Assembly: GCA_914767715.1 (NCBI GenBank)
Contig: OU612065.1
Location: 6,574,001 to 6,634,000, forward strand
Source: Membranipora membranacea
Lineage: Eukaryota; Bryozoa; Gymnolaemata; Cheilostomatida; Membraniporidae
DNA length: 60,000 nt
Direction of reading: 5' to 3'
The translations under genes were made by a program, and so were the position numbers. Each line of letters opens with the position of its first letter. The first letter of the stretch is position 1. The notes under the pieces were generated by a model. It had not been told where the DNA came from. It made no database searches and saw only the letters and a program-made list of their open reading frames with translations. Below are positions 36,774 through 46,444 of this stretch, one piece after another.

Positions 36774-39700
36774 CTATTTACAGCAGCCTCCTGATTTTGC
36801 TGCCGGGGTGTCGTTAGTTAGATCTATGCGATCATCACTCGATGTGTCGGTTGATGCTGGGTCCTTCACTGCATTTTCCAGAACCTGCAATTAATATGAC
36901 TGAGATTACAGATTGAGAAATTGATTCACTCTCAGCAAATGAAGCTAAATGAATGCTATTTTCTGATTTCTTCCATGATGCATATCAAAAACAATCAAGA
37001 GTAATATATATTGGCCCAAATGATTTTCTGCTGTACCAAGTAAGTAGATTGTAGCTTTTACATCAACCCGACTATCACAATTGTGTCATATTGGGAAATT
37101 TTGTACATTTTGCTCTTAAAGCTACAGTTGAGAAACTAATGATGATCTCAAAAGCAAATAAAAAGAAAGCTAAGCTAGCTAAGTGTGAAGTGTGTCCTGT
37201 CCCTTTCAAAATAGCCCAATAAATTGGTTGTCAAGATGGCTTACAAAATGTACCTGATCTTCTGAAGCACAGATTCATTGGTCAAATGTTACAGACTGAT
37301 TTATATTTATATAACCAGAAAGAGTGTGACCAGGGAGGGTGTGGCGGACAGAAAATTTACACCGAGCTATCGCCCTCTCCTTTATTGTGGGCAGATAACT
37401 CACAAAAATTTTGCCATGCATCAGGGAGTTTTGGACAATACTCTCTGATACAACCTAGAGGAGCTACGTGTATGTAAGAGGAAAGGTTTACCATTTCACA
37501 CAAGCTTGAAATAGCTTACATCAGCGCTAGCTAAAATAAATTAATCCTCTTCACTTTATATAGACTCCCACCTCAACTGGCCAAATATAAGTGCTAGCAA
37601 ATATTAAGTCACCCCCTTAACCACATCTAAATTAAAATCTAGCTATCATTTACACCACTAGGGTAACAGCGACGTTGTTCCACGATCGATACTTTACCCA
37701 TTGATCAAATGTTGATATCAGATAGATCGGACCGCTGGTATGTGTAAAATGGTAGAAAAGGCGCATTTCGCCATTTGGTCAGCTCATAGTCCTTTTGTAA
37801 ATAAACATTTCAAACACTTGACAATGTATAACAGCACTCCTGGATGGATGGCTTAGTCAATAAATAACTTACCTTGCTCAACAAAAACTTGGCTGACTCA
37901 TCTATGTTAATATTTTCCTTTGCTGATGTCTCAAACCATCCTATAAATCCTTTCTCTTTACAGTATGCATCCATTTGTTCATGTGTCTGGAAGAAGCCTT
38001 CACGAGCTTGGTCACACTACAACAGGAAGCTTGGATTAGACCATCAGCGATATGATACAGATATGTGACATAGAAACAGTATAGATATGCAATGAATAGA
38101 GAGATATGCTTTCACCTATCTCGCTGATGTTAGGACGGCTAAAATCAAGATAGCGGTACAATAGATACATAGATAAGGTAACATGGGAATATCAATAAAG
38201 TCGCTGTGTAAAGTCTACAGCTCGACACATTTACGGGTCAGAATATCAGTCCAGCTGTTTTGTAAAAGCCGTGTTGATCTTGATGTGATATTAGGGCTCA
38301 ATAGTTTGGATGTCACCTTTCAGGAGATATTAATCTTCATTCTGCACAATTAAAATATGCACTTGTAGTGCGTTCTGTGTCAGTCTACCATATCATTTAT
38401 GTGCATACTCAACAAATTACATATACTACAGTGTGACTATATAGCATTCTGCAACTTATCCACTGACCTTGTTACCCATTAACACACACGGTATTCGACC
38501 ACCATTTGGAAGTTGAACTTTTGTGTCGAGATCTTGTTTCCATTTCTGTACTGCCTCAAAGGATGCCGGTCTAGTTACATCGAATACCAGAATACAGCCC
38601 ACTGCTTCTTTGTAATACACACGGGTCATGTTACCAAACCTCTCCTGGCCTGAAATATGTGGAGTTGCCATACAGCATATTACATAAAAATGGTAGTAAA
38701 GTGTTATTATGCATTTCATCATGTAAGGACATGTTGTGTGGGACAAAAAAATAACAATGAATCCACATAACATTACATAATGTAAAGATTAGCTTTCCTA
38801 GGTGTGGAATAGTAAACTTAATTCCCCCTTCATTCTACGTAACACATCTGTTGCAGCTCCATAGTGAATGTATATGGATATGTATAAGAATAATGTACTA
38901 AGGCTGATTAATTTGAGACGTGGTGTCTGGGCAGATTTAATATTGGTAGGCCTTTGGAGCGGGTTCTATATCAGAGACCATGGTGACAGTCTACAGTCTC
39001 AGGCAAAATTATGTTGTATATAGATTATTCTGATTGACCATGTTAACAATATTGTTACCAGTGAAAAAGGCAAAGCTGTGATAAATGAGATAAAATGAAA
39101 CTGTTTTTAATCAGTTACTGTTTTATTACTGGGAAGCTAGTAGGGTATAATTTGAGCCTGTTGACTGATACACATAGTACTACTATAAATCCAACATCAA
39201 ATATGTTATTAAAAAAACCCAGTAATAGAATTCCCAAAGTGTTTGGTTTTAGTCATGATCCGAATTTGATAGGTAGCGTTGTTGTATGACACACCATCAT
39301 GGGACACGCCCTATGTAAGTGGTCAGTGATCTGAGCCACAGCAAAAAGGAATTAAAGTGTCAAATTGCCGTTCTGTACAACAGTAGTTTAAAACTAGTTA
39401 GCTAGCTAGCTATATGATATTTGAGTTAGCTTGAAACTGAACAACCCAAACAGGCCTTTATCAGATAGCAACAATCCGATACTAACACAGAGTAAGGATA
39501 TATATTATACTCTGTGATACTAACCTGCAATATCCCACAACTGTACTCTGATAACTGTGTTCTCATCCCAATTGATTATTTTTAGAGCAAAGTCAACTCC
39601 TATCTGGAAGTCAATTATGAGTGGAAATAACAAAGACCAAAATGGATAGATGAAGCAAGCAAGCATCAATATTCAGTTTGGTGATCTTATTATCATTTCT

Positions 39701-40119
39701 CTGTAGAGCTGCCAACAGAGTGATATCGAAATTAGGTAAATAACAATAAGTTCATTACTGATTCATAAAGAATATGAAATAGCTGATGACATGTGTACAC
39801 CAGTACTGGTAGCTAGGTAGATCACATCATTTTGAAGAGAAATGTCTATGTGACACCAAAACATAAATATGCTGTTAATCATAATGCCTGGTTTAAATTT
39901 GAGCCACTTTTAAGGAGTCAGAGATAAAACTCAAGGCTGGATGGACCACAACTGGTAGTGACAGTATGTCTGTGTTAACATAATGCAGAGTAAGGATACT
40001 GTTGCTCTGTAGTGCTGTGAGAAGTATTGGTGGACGTATCGCTTGATTATACTTGTCTTTCCTGCTCCCAGTTCTCCTATCACTAGGATTTTGAACAAGT
40101 ATTCCTTCTTTGACTCTGC
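36774..40119 (-). CDS. RAB32: Rab32/Rab38-type small GTPase (first exon not found)
   Basis: Rab32/38 GTPases act in trafficking to lysosome-related organelles and at mitochondria-ER contacts. Five coding exons (40119-40000, 39603-39525, 38649-38468, 38016-37873, 36884-36774) join in phase to 211 aa. The P-loop is GELGAGKTS, where most family members have GVGKT. Switch I is HYRATIGVDFALK. Switch II is WDIAGQERFGNMTRVYYKEA, with the Ile of DIAGQE that marks Rab32/38 against the usual DTAGQE. The base-binding motifs are NKCDQ and ETSAKEN. The C-terminus GGCCK supplies two cysteines for geranylgeranylation. The first exon in view begins AESKKEYLFKIL after a splice acceptor, so a short 5' exon with the start codon must lie further right. 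No match could be chosen among the repeats there. Confidence 0.93.
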
Positions 40120-40870
40120 CTGGTAATATAAATCATAATGTGTTTGGTGTGGTTGAGTTAAACGGGTTTTTGGGCTTTAAAGTATCTGAGGCTTTTATTC
40201 TTGGAGCAAAGATTGGGGAAGTGCAAGTCTGATCCTCTCTCTAGGGTAATTAGTATTAGCTTGGGACCAGTTTAGCTAGTTTGGAGCTAGAGGTTCGCTC
40301 CACACCTTGATTGGGGATGAATGCTAACGAACAATAATTTTCACTAGCAAACATCCAAACTTTTAGTCCTCTCATTGGTAGAGGGGCAAAGTGACATCTT
40401 TGTGTGCAGCATGCTCTGATCAATGAAGAGGGAGTTCATTGCTCTGATGAAATTGGTGATAAGATGATTACTTGATTGGATGAACCCAGATGAATGTGTT
40501 ATGTTGCTACAAACTTCCAGAAAAAGGTAGACGATAACCAGTATTGCAATTGCAAGTAAACGCTTAGCTTATAGTTACCAGGTACAAAGTATACCGCATG
40601 AGTTTTTATGGCATTTTGTCAATTTACAACGCTAGGATATGCTGGGACATATACAAACGGGTCATAATATAGAAGCTAATTGTTCAAGCAATACATTTTA
40701 ATCGTAACATAATGTGTGACATTATATCAGGGAGTACTCCTTGATTATATCACATGGCCCGCTGATGGCCTGTCCGCAAAGTGGGCACTGTGGTTTACGA
40801 GAGCGGTAGTCTTTTCTGCTCTCTGTGGCTGACGATGCTGACTACCATTGTAATAAGGGTACCCAAAAAC
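40120..40870. other. Upstream part of Rab32 intron 1
   Basis: AT-rich sequence to the right of the first visible Rab32 exon. It most likely belongs to the intron before it. No exon seen. Confidence 0.35.
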
Positions 40871-41601
40871 CATGGGCCCCTTGGACTTACATGTCTTTAC
40901 TTTGCCAATGTCCACTATCAACCACCCAAAAAACACCAAACAGGGTAAGACACAAAATTTTTTTTGTTTACAACCTACCTTGAAATCTCTCACACTAACT
41001 CACTCATCCTTCCTCTTTCATTTGCTTCAGGTTTGAAGTTTCTAGCACAAACACAGCTGACTTTATGGACCAGAGAAAAAAATACTTCTACAAAATTCAC
41101 AAAAATCTGAGTATAGGCTGAAATGGCTGCATGAGTATTGACATCCCCACATGATTATTGTACTTTTTTATTTATTTCACTAAATTGGTTCTTTTTACAC
41201 TCATATATGATTTCTCATAGTTTATTAGAAGCTTGAAAATTAATGAATATAATTTAGAACTTATATATGAGTGTAAAAAGAACCAATTTAGTGAAATAAA
41301 AAAAAAGTACAATAATCATGTGGAGATGTCAATACTCATGCAGCCCCATTTCAGCCTATACTCAGATTTTTGTGAATTTTGTAGAAGTATTTTTTTCTCC
41401 GGTCCATAAAGTCAGCTGTGTTTGTGCTAGAAACTTCAGACCTGAAGCAAATGAAAGAGGAAGGATGAGTGAGTTAGTGTGAGAGATGTCAAGGTAGGTT
41501 GTAAACAAAAAAATTTATGTGTCTTACCCTGTTTAGTGTTTTTTGGGTGGTTGATAGTGAACATTGGCAAAGTAAAGACATGTAAGTCCCAGGGGCCCAT
41601 G
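40871..41601. mobile_element. Foldback element: 340-bp arms, 50-bp loop
   Basis: The left arm 40871-41210 and right arm 41261-41601 are reverse complements with few differences. Matched blocks include GACTTACATGTCTTTACTTT, CTCACACTAACTCACTCATC and CTAAATTGGTTCTTTTTACA. The loop (41211-41260) is AT-rich. Arm tips read CATGGGCCCC. Open frames across the arms are by-products of the symmetry. No transposase and no clear target duplication. Confidence 0.9.
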
Positions 41602-41990
41602 CCAAAAACATGCAAACAAGAGAGACCCCAACACACAACACAATGTATGTGACTTACCATTATAGAACTGTATGGGAAATTGTGGTGTGATGAGATACAA
41701 AATGACTCTTTGAAGCTTCTAAAATGTGAGATATTCAATAATCCTTCTACTAGTTCAATGGTTATACACAACTTCCTCGTCTTGGCTACTTGTGTTGATC
41801 AATGTCACATGCATTTGTTTTGATTTGTCATGTGATCACATTTCTGTCATGAAATGGATTCCCTAAAATAAAAACTGTGGCTATTTCTTAATATGAGTCG
41901 GTTTCTTCCATCCGTCCCCAAAAATAATTAGTAGAGTGTATCTAGAATCAGGGCTTACAAGATGTAATGAAAGGATCTATCTAAACTTAA

Positions 41991-42700
41991 CACTGGGGCA
42001 GTAGGTTTTCGCTGACCAATGAGAAAGGGGAATTCTGAGCCTCCTGATTGGTCTGCCATATAAACAGACAGGAGTTGTCTACCTCCTTGTTGGGGTAGGA
42101 TAACTCAGACCTATCCCAGTGTTAATTTTATCCTCATCGCAAGATTTGGAGAAGGGTTTTTTCTTACTCTCAGCATTGAACTTCATTGCTTCGTTGCTCT
42201 CAGGAAGACACAGAAAAAGATAGACCCCTTGCTAAGATGTTAATTTTAGTCACAACGAAAGATTTGGAGTAGGTTTACTCAAGTTAACTAGAAGCTACAA
42301 GAGGGAAATTAAAACCTACTGCTAAACTAGATTGAACACTGAGGCAGGAGGATTTGCTGACCAATTAAATAGGGGAAATTGCAATTATCCTGATTGATCT
42401 ACCATATATACAAACAGGAGTTGTCTACCTCCTTGATAGGGTAGGATAACTCAGACCTGCTGTGGAGTAACTTTTCAAAAGATTCTGGTGAAGAATAAAC
42501 CAATGAACTCCCTCTTCGGGAGTTAATTGGTTAAACTTTAAGAATTGCCTCCGAAGATTTGGAAAAGGTTTACTCAAATTGATTACATTTATTACAAGTG
42601 GCAAATGAAAACTAAACCTGTCGCTAAATGGTTAATTTCATTCAATCCAAAAGATTTGGATAAGGTTTTTCTTTTTTTTAAACGTTTATTGACAAGCAAT
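41991..42700. repeat. Diverged direct repeats, about 346-bp period
   Basis: A block starting CACTGGGGCAGTAGG (41991) recurs at about 42337 as CACTGAGGCAGGAGG. Both contain TGACCAAT, TGATTGGTCT or TGATTGATCT, a CATATAAACA / CATATATACA TATA-like stretch, and AGGAGTTGTCTACCTCCTTG followed by GGTAGGATAACTCAGACC. A shorter motif (AAGATTTGGAGAAGGTTT type) recurs at 42142, 42260, 42557 and 42652. The CCAAT plus TATA layout looks promoter-like, perhaps monomers of a retroelement regulatory region. Confidence 0.65.
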
Positions 42701-42725
42701 CTTCATCATTAAAATGATGTTCTTC

Positions 42726-44566
42726 CTATTGTGCCAAGATAAAACAAAAAAAACAAAAATTCCTGATAGTTGTTGCTCCAGGGAACTGACTTTGTACTTG
42801 CTCCTCCAGTTCTGCATCAATGACATCCAGAGGTACACCTTTCAGCATAGCCACATTGACAGTAAATGTCTTGGGGTTAATGGTCTTCCTAACATGGGAA
42901 TCCCCAAATGTTTTTGTTTTCCATTTCTTTATCATATCATCAGCTGCTACAGGAGAATCCATCTGGATCATAATACGTGGATTGTCTGAGTTAAATTTGT
43001 ATGGACTAATTTTTTTGATAAGAATGGGTCCATATTCCTGGTTTATCGTCCTTCTCACTAGGTCATGAGAGAATCCTGTAAATGCTTGTGAGGTTTTCTG
43101 GATAGAAATAACTATGTTGTTATCAGGTTTGAATTCTGTAGTAGTCTTGCGTTTCTCTGTGTTACTTTGAGGTGCTGGGGTAGGTGGGTGTCTTGGGCGA
43201 TTTCGTTTGGTCGTGTGGGTGGTGGTTTAACTTTGGAGTTGTCAACATCTTACCGTACATTGTGATTTGTTGTTGGAGAAAATTCCATTAAATTGGTCTG
43301 TTGTTGTGATGTTGTGGCGGAATCAGATTGTTGATTGTTGTTTACATTATTTTGAAATTCCGATCTACTTCTATTTCTACTACTCAGCCAATCTGTCAGC
43401 GCAGTGAACTCCCCTTTTAAATGCTGATGGATAGCATCTTCTGCCTTGGCTAACCTGTTTAGAATGATGTCTTGCTTTTCACTCATTTGTGTTATTTTTT
43501 CCAGTAGAGTTGTTATGAGTGTAGTATCAACACAGTTCGGCTGGTCATGCGCACCGGTATTACTACCACAAGGCTGGTATTGGTTGGATCATTTGGGAGT
43601 GCTGAGGTGCTTACTCTAGAACACGAGAAACTTCTACTGCGTTTTGCAGATTTTGGACTAGATTTAGCTGGTTTTGTAGGTTTGTATATTGGGTTGCTTT
43701 GGTCCTGTAGAGCTGCCTTGCATTTGTCCCTGATGGTCTCGTTGGCAGACATTGCGATATCAGTAGGGACACCACTGATTATCTCCTCGTAGTGAACGAG
43801 GAAAGCTGATATGTCCGTTATACCGTTTATTAAAGTGACAGTCCTATTAGAAAAGTGGATATATAACCCCAGTAACTCGAATATTGTGAGTTCATGGGGC
43901 AAATGCAAAAAATAAAAAAATAAAAACTGTGGAAAATAACATTTTAGTTTTTTTTAAATATCTTAGCAAGGATCATAGTGTATCATAGTGGTCAGGGGGA
44001 GGCAATAAATCACTATGATCCACTATGATCCCAATTTTCAAACTTTGCAGCAGTTTTACTGCTACTAGGTTCACAGGCTATTTCATTTCGTATGCCCTAA
44101 TGACTTTTCAGCCTGAGATCTTTAAATCCATACCAAACATGGCCTAGTAGGACTGTCACTTTAACAGACACGATGTTGTGTTGTACATATTAATAGTATA
44201 CATTGCTGAACCATTAGCGGAGCTGACTTTTAGAGAGGAACTTACGGCTGCTCTTGTCTTGTCTCTGCTTGTTTTATCCTTGATGAGGAGGCCAAGCCCT
44301 TTGATCTTAACAGGGAGGACTTTCTTTATGATTTCGTATCTAGCCGCATCTAGGTTGATAGTGATTTGCGGGTATTTTGATATGCCCTTAATTTCAATGT
44401 CAGATTTTAATTGTTGTGCCCTACTGCCCTTTTTTTGGATAGCTTTTAGTCTGTTGAGGTAATAGGGTAATCCGTGATATTGTTCCTCGGACTCAATCAT
44501 ATTGTTGGTGGAAGTTTCACTGTTTTTATCAGTAAGTTTTTTTCGTTTTCGTTTGAATAAAGCCAT
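42726..44566 (-). pseudogene. Decayed LINE ORF1 (gag-like), interrupted by a MITE
   Basis: Starting at the ATG at 44566, the first segment is basic (MALFKRKRKKL). It runs in one frame to a MITE at 44160-43834 and resumes in the same frame beyond it (GITDISAFLVHYEEIISGVP). Near 43590 the frame shifts. A coiled-coil-like part follows (LLEKITQMSEKQDIILNRLA) and stops at 43250. A last frame, about 43200-42726, reads DNPRIMIQMDSPVAADDMIK and FTVNVAMLKGVPLDVIDAEL. The last part resembles the RRM/nucleic-acid-binding region of non-LTR ORF1 proteins. No reverse transcriptase follows on this strand, so the copy is truncated as well as frame-shifted. A host-gene origin is not excluded but is less likely. 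Confidence 0.6.
43834..44160. mobile_element. piggyBac-type MITE with TTAA target duplication
   Basis: The element is 327 bp, bounded on both sides by TTAA (43830-43833 and 44161-44164). Inverted termini are AGTGACAGTCCTATTAG / AGTGACAGTCCTACTAG with one mismatch. The centre holds an inner inverted repeat of GGATCATAGTG. Removing it with one TTAA restores a continuous reading frame in the surrounding ORF1 remnant, which confirms the ends. No transposase. Confidence 0.93.
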
Positions 44567-44714
44567 AGTAATTCATCAAAAAGAACAAACTTTCAGAGAG
44601 AAAGTTTTTGTTGCTTCTTGCCAAAACCATGCCATGCACGTCACAAGAAGATGGAAACCAAACTATCTTCAAAGATGGGGAAGGTTTACCCAAATTAATT
44701 GAGTGTGACTAGAG

Positions 44715-44845
44715 GAAGACTAACTACGGAAGACGAGCAATGACAAACAATCATTTCTATTTTTCCCAAGAAAAAAATTGTGTGTCATCCCTCGGCTTCG
44801 CTATTTGCCCGGCTATGACAGGGAAAATTTTGATAATCAGCAGGT
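44715..44845 (-). repeat. Dispersed repeat, partner at 56395-56515
   Basis: CGGAAGACGAGCAATGA, then AAAAAAATTGTGTGTCATCC and CTCGGCTTCGCTATTTGCCC, match the reverse complement of 56395-56515 (GGGCAAATACCGAAGCCGAG, GGATGACACAG, CGTTCGTCTTCCG). It lies just upstream of the LINE ORF1 remnant on that remnant's 5' side, so it may be that element's 5' UTR. Confidence 0.65.
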
Positions 44846-45418
44846 AAAAAAAAAGTTTGTCAGTACTCGGCTACACGAAGAGAGAGGGTAACTCCCAGTA
44901 AGGATGAATTATCCTAGCCTGAATAAGAGCTCTTATGCAATCGGTAACAGGTTTAGTGGGCGTGTCTTTTCTTGGCGGCTATAACAATGTCACTCAGTTC
45001 TCTGAAAGTTGACAATAGAATAGCAAAGCATCTCAATGTAGGTAGTAGTTATAGTCAAGCCTGAGCAGGATAAGCCAAGAAGATGAGGAGCTGGGAGTTC
45101 TATGGAATATTACAAACCAAATATAATATGAGTATGATACTATATGGCTATCTATATGTGCTTGAAAGTAATGATCCGATCTGATGATTGCAATGAACCA
45201 AGGAGTTGTAGACCCTTGAATGAACTCCCTCCTCTTTCTTCCGGTGTCATGGCGCCCAACCGCGAAATTTAGTAAGCTCTCTTTGTTTGAAATTTTATAC
45301 CAAATTTGGTTCAAAATTAATCGTAAGTAAGGATTGCCTCTGCCCCCATCCCATGCCAATTAAAGTCCAGGTACCAGAGAAAATTATACAAACTGAAATT
45401 ATTTCCCAAATCACCTGG

Positions 45419-46444
45419 ATGACCAATACCATGTCTCAACAACGATCTCAGTCTCCATCATCAGCAGCTGCAACTGGTGGTAGGCCAAGCAACAATGGAA
45501 GAGCTGGAAGTACTGATGACCAAAACATGAACAACAATGCTGAGGAAACATGTGCCACCTGTGGAGAGAAAGAGTTGGCACTACTACTGTCTCAGAATGG
45601 AACAACTGGGAAGCAAAACAGAGCTGTCAAGGTCCACAGCAAGTGGATAAGCTGTGATGCCTGTAACCAATGGTATCATGGCCTATGCCAAGAACTACAG
45701 CAAAATGAGGTAACGTCAATAACCAAACTAGCCACAAAGGGCGTACGCTGGTACTGCAACGTATGCCTCGCTGACAGTGACACACAGAAATCACCCGAAG
45801 TGTTCTCAAAGAAAATGGCACAGCAGATAACCGACATCGAGAAGATAGTACAGTCATTCGCCGCAACCAACAATGAAGTTGAAAAAAAGTGGTCTGATGT
45901 GCTGAAGAGAAATACCGAAAACATAAACAAAAACACGCAGGTTGCCCAACAAGCAAAAATACTGATGGAACAGAGCCACCAACTGAAGGAAGAAGAAAAC
46001 AGAAAGAACAACGCCATCATTACTGGTGTTACAGAACAAGACGACAGCACAGCAATACAGCAAATCAAGGAGTTGATGACACAAGAATGCTTCGCCAAGA
46101 ATAGCGAGCCCATACAGGCGATGAGGCTTGGAAAGAAAACCGAAGACAAAGTACAAAAGCGACCTATTAAGGTGAGGTTTGACGATGAACAATCTAAGTG
46201 GGAGTTTAACAAAAGGTTTAACAACCATGCTCTAAGAGAAAAACAGATCTTTTGTAAACTAGATGAAAGCCAAGCTGTAAGAAACCAACAGTTTCAATTA
46301 CGACAGGAGGTGAGAAGTCTTCGTACAGAAAATGGAACCAATGAATACCGCATCCGAAACATGCAAATACAAGTGAAAAAAGATGGCTCGGGGGACTGGA
46401 AAGTCATGAAACCAGTCTCACTAAAGAAGTCGACCGAGTGTTAA
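45419..46444 (+). CDS. LINE ORF1: PHD finger plus coiled-coil/RRM-like protein
   Basis: The 341-aa protein is the nucleic-acid-binding partner of the retrotransposon. After a Ser/Gln/Asn-rich start comes a C4HC3 PHD finger at about residues 42-115: CATCGEKE, SKWISCDACNQWYHGLCQEL, VRWYCNVC. A coiled coil follows (about 150-190), then an RRM-like core (NAIITGVTEQDD, AMRLGKK, RPIKVRF) and a basic C-terminus. ATG at 45419 was chosen as the first ATG in the frame; another is at 45431. The stop overlaps the beginning of ORF2 by a few bases. The frame is undamaged. Confidence 0.85.
   Translation: MTNTMSQQRSQSPSSAAATGGRPSNNGRAGSTDDQNMNNNAEETCATCGEKELALLLSQNGTTGKQNRAVKVHSKWISCDACNQWYHGLCQELQQNEVTSITKLATKGVRWYCNVCLADSDTQKSPEVFSKKMAQQITDIEKIVQSFAATNNEVEKKWSDVLKRNTENINKNTQVAQQAKILMEQSHQLKEEENRKNNAIITGVTEQDDSTAIQQIKELMTQECFAKNSEPIQAMRLGKKTEDKVQKRPIKVRFDDEQSKWEFNKRFNNHALREKQIFCKLDESQAVRNQQFQLRQEVRSLRTENGTNEYRIRNMQIQVKKDGSGDWKVMKPVSLKKSTEC

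Noticed and set aside
39095-39289. 64-codon + strand ORF inside Rab32 intron
   Set aside because: No family match and no clear splice sites; AT-rich low-information frame.
41436-41771. 111-codon - strand ORF
   Set aside because: It runs through the right arm of the foldback element and has no protein-like features.
45676-46224. 182-codon and 124-codon - strand ORFs
   Set aside because: Antisense shadows of the LINE ORF1; Cys/Phe/Ser-rich composition typical of reverse reading.
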